64,000 bases of DNA. It comes from Streptomyces taklimakanensis. Lineage in GTDB: Bacteria; Actinomycetota; Actinomycetes; Streptomycetales; Streptomycetaceae. Shown piece after piece: positions 52,038 through 59,952 of this stretch. How positions within the stretch are numbered: the first letter of the stretch is position 1; the number at the start of each line of letters is the position of its first letter. A model generated the notes under the pieces. That model had not been told where the DNA came from. It saw only the letters and a program-made list of their open reading frames with translations, and made no database searches. The translations under genes and the position numbers were made by a program. The DNA lies in the NCBI RefSeq assembly GCF_009709575.1, contig NZ_WIXO01000001.1, forward strand, positions 1,984,001-2,048,000, read 5' to 3'.

Positions 52038-52357
52038 GTCGTCGTCCTCCGTTCCGGCGCCGACCGCACGGCACCGCCGGGAACGAGTATGGACCGGGGC
52101 ACCGACAGCCCCCGACAACGGCCCCGTCGCCCTTCGCGGGCCGGTCGAGCGGCCCGGCCGCGCCGCCGTGGACGGTCGTTGTGTCGCGGACCGACTCCAT
52201 GGGGTGATCATGGGCACCGAAACGGAAAGCCGGGGCATACGGGCTCTGTGAGCACGGTGGCGGCAGCAAGGCAGCAAGGGGCGCCGCGTCCGGGGTGGAG
52301 GTCCGGAGCGCGCCATGGACGAGCCGGAACGGACGGGTTCCGGCGAGGGGAGTTGGG
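52038..52357. other. intergenic region before the SpoIIE-type phosphatase gene
   Basis: A 320-bp divergent gap. I see only the ribosome site of the phosphatase gene and no clear operator, RNA or small gene. Confidence 0.5.
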
Positions 52358-53626
52358 ATGGCAGTCGAGTACGACACCGGAAGGGGCACCCACACCGGGA
52401 TCCTCGCGGCGGTGGAGGCGGCGCCGCCGGTGGAGTCCGTCGATGTGGTGGCCCGTGAGCTGAGGCGGCGCTTCGGCGCGTTGTCGGTGTCGTTCCTCAT
52501 CACCGACCTGTCGAGACAGTCGGTGGTACGGCTGAGCACAGCGGGCGAGACCGGTGCCGGGGAGGCCGTGGAGAGCATCTCGCTGTTCGGGAGCGTCTAC
52601 GGCGACGTGATACGCACCCAGCGGATCCGACTGGCGGACTCCGTCGACGGGGACGGTGGACAGCGGGTGATCGCCCCGGTCACCAACCGCGGCGATTCCA
52701 TCGGACTGTTGGAGGTGCGAGTTCCGGCCGGCCCGGACCGCAGAACGCTGCGGGAGATCAGTCGTGCCGCCCACACCCTGGCCTACATCGTCATCGCCAA
52801 CCGCCGCTTCACCGACCTGTACCAGTGGGGCCGCCGCACCGCCCCCCTGAGCCTGGCCGCCGAGATCCAGCACAACCTGCTGCCGTCGTCACTGTCGTGC
52901 GAGGCCGCGCAGTTCGCGGTGGCCGGGGCGCTGGAGCCGGCGGGCAACGTCGGCGGCGACACCTTCGACTACGCCGTGGAGCGGGACACCCTGCACCTGT
53001 CCGTCACCGACGCCATGGGGCACGAGGTGAACGCCGCGCTGCTGGCCACCCTGCTGCTCGGGGCCCTGCGGGGCGCCCGCCGGGCGGGTTGCGACCTGGC
53101 CGAGCAGGCACGGCGGGCGCACCAGGCCATGCTCGACCACAGCGGTGGCGCGATGGCCACGGGACTGCTGCTCCGCGTCTGCCTGCGCGACGGCCGGGTC
53201 ACCCTCGTCAACGCCGGCCACCCCTGGCCCCTGCGGCTGCGGGACGGCAAGGTCGAGGAGATCGAGTTGCGGATCAACCTGCCCTTCGGGGTCCCCTCCG
53301 AGCGCCCCCACCAGGTGCAGGAGGCGGAGCTGCGGCCCGGTGACCGGCTCGTCATCCTCACCGACGGGATGTTGGACCGTCGTTCGCGGGCCCTCGACCT
53401 GCCCGCCCTGATCACGAACACCGCCGGACTCCACCCCCGTGAGGCGTCCCAGGCCCTGACCATGGCGGTCCTGGACGCCAACCTGGGCCGGCTGAAGGAC
53501 GACGCGACGGTGATGTGCCTGGACTGGTACGGCCCCGAACCCGTCCGACGCGACGCCCACACCGGCGCCGACCTCACCCAGGCGTCCCCCGCGTCGTTCC
53601 CGTTCCGTCCGCCTTCCCAGGTGTGA
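52358..53626 (+). CDS. PP2C/SpoIIE-type serine phosphatase with GAF-like domain
   Basis: A 422-residue phosphatase of the SpoIIE/RsbU group, which typically dephosphorylates anti-sigma-factor antagonists. The N-terminal 170 residues look like a GAF sensor domain ('ESVDVVARELRRRFGALSVSFLITDLS...RVIAPVTNRGDSIGLLEVRVP'). The catalytic part has the metal-binding 'AGNVGGDTFDYAVERDTLHLSVTDAMGHEVNAAL', 'VNAGHPWPLRLRDG', 'RPGDRLVILTDGMLDRR' and 'DDATVMCLDW'. No sigma factor or anti-sigma gene is near. The ATG at 52358 has GAGGGG. Confidence 0.88.
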   Translation: MAVEYDTGRGTHTGILAAVEAAPPVESVDVVARELRRRFGALSVSFLITDLSRQSVVRLSTAGETGAGEAVESISLFGSVYGDVIRTQRIRLADSVDGDGGQRVIAPVTNRGDSIGLLEVRVPAGPDRRTLREISRAAHTLAYIVIANRRFTDLYQWGRRTAPLSLAAEIQHNLLPSSLSCEAAQFAVAGALEPAGNVGGDTFDYAVERDTLHLSVTDAMGHEVNAALLATLLLGALRGARRAGCDLAEQARRAHQAMLDHSGGAMATGLLLRVCLRDGRVTLVNAGHPWPLRLRDGKVEEIELRINLPFGVPSERPHQVQEAELRPGDRLVILTDGMLDRRSRALDLPALITNTAGLHPREASQALTMAVLDANLGRLKDDATVMCLDWYGPEPVRRDAHTGADLTQASPASFPFRPPSQV

Positions 53627-53763
53627 GGTCGGGGCCGGCGCGGGGCGGTGGGCGGCTCGGGTCCTCGGGGAAGGACCGGAGCCGCCCACAAAGGCCGAAA
53701 GCAGCCGTACGGGATGTCTTGTCAGACGTCGGAGCGTGACCGTACAGTCCGCGCAACGGTTCA

Positions 53764-53777
53764 TGGGAGCGCTCCCA
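53764..53777. promoter_or_regulatory. perfect CebR box upstream of DoxX gene
   Basis: TGGGAGCGCTCCCA, the exact 14-bp palindrome that I recall as the consensus for CebR, the LacI-family cellobiose/cellotriose repressor of Streptomyces. It lies 42 bp before the short upstream frame and 116 bp before the DoxX start. Confidence 0.75.
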
Positions 53778-53819
53778 CGCTCTCGGTCTCCCCCCACCCG
53801 CCCCCCACGGAGGCACCGC

Positions 53820-53897
53820 ATGAGGTTCCGTTCGCGCCCCGCCCTGCCCGCGCCGCCCCCGGCGCGCTCCTTCCCCGCTCCCGGAGTCCGCCGGTGA
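53820..53897 (+). CDS. short upstream ORF coupled to DoxX gene
   Basis: A 25-codon frame (MRFRSRPALPAPPPARSF...) with the best ribosome site in this region (GGAGG, 6 bp spacing). Its TGA overlaps the DoxX GTG start (GTGA), so it may act as a translational leader. It has no family likeness. Confidence 0.45.
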   Translation: MRFRSRPALPAPPPARSFPAPGVRR

Positions 53898-54565
53898 ACC
53901 GCGAACGTGACGTCCTCGTCCCCGACGACCCGCGAGGGGAGACACACCGGCCGGCGGTGCCGGGCCGGACGGGGACGGCCGCGGCCGGACCGGACCACCC
54001 CGACGTCCGTCACCGGCACCACTCGTATGCCCCGACCGCCCCGACCGCCCTGACCGCCCTGGCCGCCTTCCACCGACGGCACAGCCTCACCGTGCTGCGG
54101 GTGTGCGTCGGGGCGCTGTTCCTCTGGTTCGGGGCGACGAAGTTCCTGCCGGGAGCCGGCACGGCCGAGGACATGGCCACCCGGGTGATGAGCGAACTGA
54201 CCCTCGGGCGCGTGCCCGCGGAGCTGTCCCAACCGCTGCTGGCGACGTTGGAGGTGCTGATCGGGGTCGGGCTGGTCACCGGCCTGCTGCCCCGGCTGAC
54301 GCTGCTGGTCTTCTTCGGCCACATGGCCGGGACGTTCACGGCCCTGGTCGTGCTGCCCGCCGAGACGTGGAACGGCGTCGCCCTCCCCACCCTGGCCGGA
54401 CAGTACGTGATCAAGAACATCGTGCTGGTGGCCGCGGGGCTGACCATCGCCGCCCACGCGCCGCGACCGACCGCGACCACGGGCCGGGCCGCGGAGCGGC
54501 GAAACGGCGGTCGAGGGGGCGGTCGAGGCGGCGGTGCCGGGACGGGCCGCCCGGCCGGGCCCTAG
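53894..54565 (+). CDS. DoxX family membrane protein
   Basis: A 223-residue protein with four membrane spans of the DoxX group ('HSLTVLRVCVGALFLWFGATKFLPG', 'LLATLEVLIGVGLVTGLLPRLTLLVFFGHMAGTF', 'GQYVIKNIVLVAAGLTIAAH'). The first 75 residues are disordered and Pro/Arg-rich, and the C-terminus is Gly/Arg-rich. DoxX proteins act in redox or terminal oxidase-linked roles. The GTG at 53894 overlaps the stop of a short upstream frame. Its TAG stop overlaps the TAG of the convergent molybdenum hydroxylase gene. The CebR box upstream hints at cello-oligosaccharide control. Confidence 0.82.
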   Translation: MNRERDVLVPDDPRGETHRPAVPGRTGTAAAGPDHPDVRHRHHSYAPTAPTALTALAAFHRRHSLTVLRVCVGALFLWFGATKFLPGAGTAEDMATRVMSELTLGRVPAELSQPLLATLEVLIGVGLVTGLLPRLTLLVFFGHMAGTFTALVVLPAETWNGVALPTLAGQYVIKNIVLVAAGLTIAAHAPRPTATTGRAAERRNGGRGGGRGGGAGTGRPAGP

Positions 54566-56886
54566 GGGGTCATCACCGCGGCCTGCGGGCGGATCGGCAA
54601 CCGGTTGACCGGGCGCCCGGTGGCCGCGCGGACCGCCGCCGCCACCGCCGCCGGGGAGACCACCACCGGCACCGCGCTGACCGACTTCGCCCCGAACGGG
54701 GCGACCACGTCGCGCTCCTCGACCAACTTGACGACCCGCACGTCCGGGGCGTCCAACGCCGTCGGCAGGGGATAGGCCGTCAGGTCCGGGTGGCGGACCA
54801 CGCCCCGCGAGACCCGCAGGTGCTCGGTGAGCGCCGCGCCCACGCCCTGGGTGACGCCCGCCTCGATCCGGGCCCGCAACTGCCGGGGGTTGAGGACCCG
54901 GCCCACGTCCTGGGCGACGGCCATCTCCACCACCCGGACCGCGCCCAGTTCCACGTCCACGTCCACCACCGCACGGATCGCGGCGAAGGCCAGGCCGACG
55001 AAGGCGTCGCCCTGACCGGTGTCGTCCAGCGGCTCGGTGGGGTGGGGGCGGCACTGGGCGGTGGCCCACAGCTCCTTGCCCTCCAGGGCCTCGGCGACGG
55101 TGGTGCTGAGCACGCCGTCGTAGGAGGTGATCCGGCCGTCGGCGATGGTCAGCAACTCGACGGACATCCCGAACTTCGCCGCCAGCGGCTGGAGGAGCTG
55201 GGTGCGCACCATCTTGGCGGCCCGCTCCACCGCGCCGCCCGAGACCCAGGTGTGGCGGCCCCGGGCGCCGGGCCCGGCCGGAGGCTGGTCGGTGTCGACG
55301 GGGACGACGTGCACCTCCTCGATGCCGAGCACCTCCTGCACGATCTGCCGGGCGAGCGTGGAGAAACCCTGGCCGGTCTCCACCGCCGCGCACATCACCG
55401 TCGCCACCGGGCCGTTGACCTTGACCGTCGCCGTGGACACCTCGTCGGTACCCTCCGCGCCCAGCATGTGGACCATGCCGAGCGCGTAGCCGACGCCACG
55501 GCGCACCGCGCCCGGGTCGCCCGCGCCCTCGGGGCCGCCCGGCAGCAGCCACTCCTCCTCGGGACTCTCCTTGGGCAGCGGCGGCAGCGGCGCCTCCCGT
55601 ACGGCGCGCAGCAGTTCGGCCACGGGCGCGGGGCAGGTGACGGTCTGTCCGGTGGGCAGCAGGTCGCCGGTGGCCATGACGTTGCGCATGCGCAGCTCGA
55701 CCGGGTCCAGGCCCAACTTGGCGGCGAGCTTGTCCATCTGGCCCTCGTAGGCGGCGCACACCTGCATCGCGCCCTCGCCGCGCATGTGGCCCGAGGGCGG
55801 GTTGTTGGTGCGGACGGCCCAGCCGTCGACGGCGGCGTGCGGCACCACGTAGGGGCCGGCGGCGAAGGCGACGGCGGCGGCCAGCGCGTCGGCGGAGTCG
55901 TCGGCGTAGGCGCCGGCGTCCAACAGGATCTGCGCCTCGACCTTGACCAGGCGCCCCTCGGCGTCGGCGTGGTGCCGGTAGCGCAGCAGGGTGGGGTGAC
56001 GGTGGGCGTGACCGAGGAAGGACTCCTCGCGGTTGGCGGCGAGCTTGACCGGGCAGCCGGTCCGCAGCGCCAGCAGCGCCAGCGGGAACTGCACGCTCAG
56101 GTCCTCGCGGTCGGCGGTGGCGCCGGGGACCCCGGTGACGACGACCTTGACCTGCTCGGGGCGGAGCCCGAGGCAGGCGGCCGCCAGGTCGCGGTCGGTG
56201 TGCGGGTCGGTGGAGGCGGTGTAGATCTCCACGCCGCCGTCGGTGCGGGGCACGGCGAGGGCGGCCTCGGCGCCGATGGGGGCCGGGTCCTGCCGCCCGA
56301 TGCGGTACAGGCCCTCGACGACCACCTCGCCGGTGACGGACTCGTCGCCGAAGCGCAGCGGGATGTGCCGGACCAGGTTGCCGTCGGGGTGGATGGGCTC
56401 GGCCTCGAACGCCTTCTCCGGGTCGGTGACCGGCTCCAACACCTCGTACTCGACGGCGATGGCCGCGGCGGCCAGCCGCGCGGTGTCCGGGTGGTCGGCG
56501 GCGACGGCGGCGATGGGCTCGCCGTGGTGGCGCACCACGTCACGGGCGAAGGCGGGACGGTCGGCGACGCGGCGCCCGTGGGTGGCGGCGCCGGGCACGT
56601 CCTCGTGGGTGACCACGGCCCGCACCCCGGGCATGGCGGCGGCGGGCGCGGTGTCGATGGAGACGATGCGGGCGTGGGGGTGCGGGGAGCGCAGCACGGC
56701 CGCCCACAGCAGTCCCTCGGCCCACAGGTCGGCGGCGTAGGGGAAGGTGCCCTGCGTCTTGGCGGGCGCGTCGGCGGGCCGGAGCGAGGCGCCGAGTCCG
56801 AGCCGCGGCTCGGACTCCCCCTCCCGGGCGGCGCCGGGCAGGGGGACCCCTCCGGCCGGGGTGGCGGTCACCGCGTCGCTGGTCAC
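54562..56886 (-). CDS. molybdenum hydroxylase large (molybdopterin-binding) subunit
   Basis: A 774-residue subunit of the xanthine dehydrogenase family that holds the molybdenum cofactor. Family parts are 'KTQGTFPYAADLWAEGLLWAAVLRSPHPHARI', 'VEVRRGEPIAA'-type substrate motifs, 'VRTNNPPSGHMRGEGAMQVCAAYE' and 'GRHTWVSGGAVERAAKM'. It is the last gene of a three-gene operon; its GTG at 56886 overlaps the [2Fe-2S] gene stop (GTGA). The active-site Glu near the C-terminus lies in 'GAKSVSAVPVVVSPAAVAAA', where the usual 'GVGE' is changed to Gly-Ala-Lys-Ser, worth noting. The substrate is unknown. Confidence 0.87.
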   Translation of the reverse strand: MTSDAVTATPAGGVPLPGAAREGESEPRLGLGASLRPADAPAKTQGTFPYAADLWAEGLLWAAVLRSPHPHARIVSIDTAPAAAMPGVRAVVTHEDVPGAATHGRRVADRPAFARDVVRHHGEPIAAVAADHPDTARLAAAAIAVEYEVLEPVTDPEKAFEAEPIHPDGNLVRHIPLRFGDESVTGEVVVEGLYRIGRQDPAPIGAEAALAVPRTDGGVEIYTASTDPHTDRDLAAACLGLRPEQVKVVVTGVPGATADREDLSVQFPLALLALRTGCPVKLAANREESFLGHAHRHPTLLRYRHHADAEGRLVKVEAQILLDAGAYADDSADALAAAVAFAAGPYVVPHAAVDGWAVRTNNPPSGHMRGEGAMQVCAAYEGQMDKLAAKLGLDPVELRMRNVMATGDLLPTGQTVTCPAPVAELLRAVREAPLPPLPKESPEEEWLLPGGPEGAGDPGAVRRGVGYALGMVHMLGAEGTDEVSTATVKVNGPVATVMCAAVETGQGFSTLARQIVQEVLGIEEVHVVPVDTDQPPAGPGARGRHTWVSGGAVERAAKMVRTQLLQPLAAKFGMSVELLTIADGRITSYDGVLSTTVAEALEGKELWATAQCRPHPTEPLDDTGQGDAFVGLAFAAIRAVVDVDVELGAVRVVEMAVAQDVGRVLNPRQLRARIEAGVTQGVGAALTEHLRVSRGVVRHPDLTAYPLPTALDAPDVRVVKLVEERDVVAPFGAKSVSAVPVVVSPAAVAAAVRAATGRPVNRLPIRPQAAVMTP

Positions 56887-58697
56887 TGCGCGCCTCCGTC
56901 CTGGGGCAGGTGGTGGTCGTGGTGGGTGCCGCCGGAGACGGGCCCGGACTGCTGCGGGATGCGGATCCGCGCGTCGCCGTGGCTCCCCGCGTCCCCGGTT
57001 CCGCCGCCGCTCCCCGCCCCGCCGGTGTCGTCCCCGGTACCCCGCGCCTCGGCCTCGCGGGCCTCGGCGGCGGCCTCCCGCTCGGTGACGACCGCGCGCA
57101 CGGCGTCGAGGACGCCCCGGTAGCCCGAGCAGCGACAGAGGTTGCCGCTGACGGCCCGGCGGATCTCCAGTTCGGTCGGGGCGTGGTTGCCCTCCAGCAG
57201 GTCGTGGAGGGTCATCGCCATGCCGGGTACGCAGAAGCCGCACTGGACGGCGCCGCAGGCGGCCAGGGCCCGCTGCACGTCGCTGGGGGTTCCGTTCCCG
57301 GCGTCCCCGGCCAGGCCCTCGACGGTACGGACCTCCGATCCGGCGGTGGTCGCGGCGGGCACCAGACAGGACGCGACGAGCCGTCCGTCGACCTGGACCG
57401 AGCAGGCGCCGCACTCCCCCTGGGAGCAACCGTCCTTGGCCCCGGCCAGACCGAGGCGTTCGCGCAGCACGTACAGCAGGGACTCGCCGATCCAGGCGTC
57501 GGTCACCGGCCGTTCGACGCCGTTGACGCGCAGGGTGTACGAGACGTGCGGGTGCTCGCTGTCGACGGCCGCCGGCTCCGGTACGGGCGCGTCCGCGGCG
57601 GGGGCCTCGGGGGCGGGCGGTTCGGGGAGGTCGACGTGCTCCCGAGGCCGCTCGGCGGTGGGGTCCGCCGCGGGCTCGGAGGCGGTCTCGGGCACGGACC
57701 GGCCGGCCGCCGGCTCCGGTACGGCCTCCGGCCCCTCCGGTGGGGTCCGGTGCTCGTCGGGGGCGGGTCCGCGCGCCTCGCCGGAGGCGGCCGCGGGGGA
57801 CGTCTCCTCCCGGTCCGGTCCCGCGGTGTCCTCCCCTCCGCGGTCCTCCTGCCGGTGGGCGGGCCGCGGCACGGGCTCGGCCTCTCCCGGTGCGGGCGGC
57901 TCGGGGAACCGTCCGGTCGACGCGGGGGCCAGGTACTCGCCGGAGTCGTCGGGGCTGCCGGCCGCCGCGAACGGGATGGACCACTGACCGGTCGCGCCGG
58001 GCGCCGGCACGGCGCTCCAGTCGGTACCGGAGGGCCGGGGGGCGCCGCCGTGCGCCTGGTCGGGGGCCGGCTTGGGGGGCGACGGCTCCTGGGGCCGGGG
58101 AGGCTGCTCATCGGCCTGCGCCCGTGCCGGACGGGCCGGGTCCGTCGGGCCCTCGCCCAGTGGACGGCGCTGCCGCTCGCGGGCCTCGTGGGAGCCGGCC
58201 AGGGCCGCCGCCGCGCCCTGACCGAGGGCGGCGGTCATGCCCGACGGCTGGGAGTGTCCGTGCGCGGCGTCCTGTTCGGCGCCCCGCGCGGGCTCGGACG
58301 CGGGCGCGTGCGCGGGCTCGGGCGCGGGCGCGGGCGCGACGTCCGCCGGGGTGGAGGCGAACGGCATCGTCCACTGGCCCGGGGCCGCCGGGTCGGTACC
58401 GGCCACGGGCGTCACCGGCACCTGTTCCCGGTCGGACCCGGGCGTCCGGTACGCCTGGGGGTCGATGGCGGGCGGCGTCCAGCCCTGACCGGTGCCCGGT
58501 GCCGCCAGCGGGTCGGGCGGGCCGCCGGAGCCGTCGTCGTACCCGTGCCGGTACGGCCCCGGCAGGTCCTCGGGGAGCTGTATGAACGCGGTGGCGTCCC
58601 CCTCGTGCTCACCGCCCCAGCCGCCCTCGGGCGTCGGCGGCGGGACGGGCCGGCCGGAGTCCTCCGGCGGGAACGGCCGCTGCTGGTCGTTGCTCAT
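56883..58697 (-). CDS. [2Fe-2S] subunit of molybdenum hydroxylase with long disordered N-terminus
   Basis: A 604-residue protein. The last ~215 residues are the usual small subunit: a plant-type ferredoxin domain ('DGCSQGECGACSVQVDGRLVASC') and the helical second cluster domain ('CGAVQCGFCVPGMAMTLHDLLEG', 'GNLCRCSGY'). Standard subunits have about 160-200 residues; this one adds about 385 residues of Pro/Glu/Ala/Gly-rich, apparently disordered sequence at the front. The ATG at 58697 overlaps the FAD-subunit stop (ATGA). The C-terminal end is also low in complexity and rich in His. Confidence 0.88.
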   Translation of the reverse strand: MSNDQQRPFPPEDSGRPVPPPTPEGGWGGEHEGDATAFIQLPEDLPGPYRHGYDDGSGGPPDPLAAPGTGQGWTPPAIDPQAYRTPGSDREQVPVTPVAGTDPAAPGQWTMPFASTPADVAPAPAPEPAHAPASEPARGAEQDAAHGHSQPSGMTAALGQGAAAALAGSHEARERQRRPLGEGPTDPARPARAQADEQPPRPQEPSPPKPAPDQAHGGAPRPSGTDWSAVPAPGATGQWSIPFAAAGSPDDSGEYLAPASTGRFPEPPAPGEAEPVPRPAHRQEDRGGEDTAGPDREETSPAAASGEARGPAPDEHRTPPEGPEAVPEPAAGRSVPETASEPAADPTAERPREHVDLPEPPAPEAPAADAPVPEPAAVDSEHPHVSYTLRVNGVERPVTDAWIGESLLYVLRERLGLAGAKDGCSQGECGACSVQVDGRLVASCLVPAATTAGSEVRTVEGLAGDAGNGTPSDVQRALAACGAVQCGFCVPGMAMTLHDLLEGNHAPTELEIRRAVSGNLCRCSGYRGVLDAVRAVVTEREAAAEAREAEARGTGDDTGGAGSGGGTGDAGSHGDARIRIPQQSGPVSGGTHHDHHLPQDGGAQ

Positions 58698-59599
58698 GCG
58701 AGTGCCCTCCCGAGCCCCCGGCGGGCCAGTGTCGCCACCGTGCGCCGTACGTGCAGTGCCGCGGGCGGAAGCACGGGCGCCGCTCCCCCACCCTCCGGTG
58801 CCGGGGGGTCGGGGATACAGGCCATGGCGACGTAGTCGCCGAAGGCGGCCAGCACCTCGGGGGCCAGGGCCCGTCGTCCGTCCCAGTCGATGAGCGAGGC
58901 CACCCACTGCTCGGCCTCCAGCGGACGCAGCGGCATCGGGGCGACGGCGCCGACCGCGCAGCGGACCCCGCGCCGGGCGGGGTCGAGCACGACGGCGACC
59001 GAGGCCAGGGCGCGTCCGGGGCCGGTCCGTCCGGTGGCCTTGAGGAAGGTCTGGGGCGCGTGCAGCAGCGGCACCCGCACATAGCCGACGATCTCGCCGG
59101 GACGCAGCATCTCCATGCCGGTCAGCAGGTGGCTCACCGGGATCTCGCGGCGCGCTCCGTCCGCTCCGGCGATCAGCAGCGTGGCCTCCAACGCGGCCAG
59201 CACGGGCAGGGAGTCGCCGGTGGGCGAGGCGGTGACGATGTTGCCGCCCAGCGTTCCGGCGTTGCGGATCTGCGGCGGCCCGGCGGCGCGCGCGGCGGCG
59301 GCCAGGGCGGGAATGAGGGCGGCGAAGTCGGGGCGTCCCATGCGGGCGTGGGTGAGTCCGGCGCCGAGCAGGGCGTGGCCGTCCTGGTACTCCCAACCGC
59401 GGATCTCGCTGATCCGCCCCAGGCCGACGAGCGCGGCGGGGCGCAGGAGGCCGGAGTTGACCTCCGTCATCAGGTCGGTGCCGCCCGCGACGGGTACGGC
59501 GGCAGGCGTGTCGGCCAGAGCGGCCACGGCCTCGTCGAGCGTGGCCGGCAGCATGACCGGCTGCGCCGCCCGTGGTGCGTGCGGTGCGTGCGTGCTCAA
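58694..59599 (-). CDS. FAD-binding subunit of molybdenum hydroxylase
   Basis: A 301-residue CoxM/XdhB-type subunit that carries FAD. Motifs are 'AAVPVAGGTDLMTEVNSGLLRPAALVGLGRI' and 'AGPPQIRNAGTLGGNIVTASPTGDSLPVL', which bind the flavin. It is the first gene of the operon (FAD, then [2Fe-2S], then Mo subunit). The TTG at 59599 has a GGAAGGGG site and gives a short N-terminus; the in-frame ATG about 15 codons further in is an alternative. Confidence 0.87.
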   Translation of the reverse strand: MSTHAPHAPRAAQPVMLPATLDEAVAALADTPAAVPVAGGTDLMTEVNSGLLRPAALVGLGRISEIRGWEYQDGHALLGAGLTHARMGRPDFAALIPALAAAARAAGPPQIRNAGTLGGNIVTASPTGDSLPVLAALEATLLIAGADGARREIPVSHLLTGMEMLRPGEIVGYVRVPLLHAPQTFLKATGRTGPGRALASVAVVLDPARRGVRCAVGAVAPMPLRPLEAEQWVASLIDWDGRRALAPEVLAAFGDYVAMACIPDPPAPEGGGAAPVLPPAALHVRRTVATLARRGLGRALA

Positions 59600-59835
59600 T
59601 CCAGCGCCCCTTCCCCGGTCGTCCCGGCTGCCCAGCCGTACCGTACGTGCTGAGAGCCCGGACGTGGCAACTCTGGCACATTCCGGGGGGCCGTCGGAGC
59701 CGGGGTCCACGAAGGGAGCATCCGTCCCTGACCTGGCTGATGACCCGGTTTCGGCGGGCGTCACCGATACGAGCGGCCCGCCACTCCTGGGAGACCTTGT
59801 ACTACTTTATACAGCCGGCTCGCCCGCCCTTCCGC

Positions 59836-59855
59836 GCCTGTTGACGCCTGTTGAC
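59836..59855. repeat. 10-bp direct repeat in operon/hexosaminidase gap
   Basis: Two adjoining copies of GCCTGTTGAC in the 353-bp gap (59600-59952) upstream of the molybdenum hydroxylase operon. A less GC-rich stretch (TTGTACTACTTTATACAGC, 59797-59815) nearby could be part of its promoter. No gene was seen in the gap. Confidence 0.6.
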
Positions 59856-59952
59856 GGCCGCCGGCGGCTGCTCCGACGTTTCGCCGGGCGTCGCCCAGGG
59901 GGCCCGTACGCGGGGCCGGGGGCGGGCGCGGGCGGTGCGCCGGCCGGTGCCC

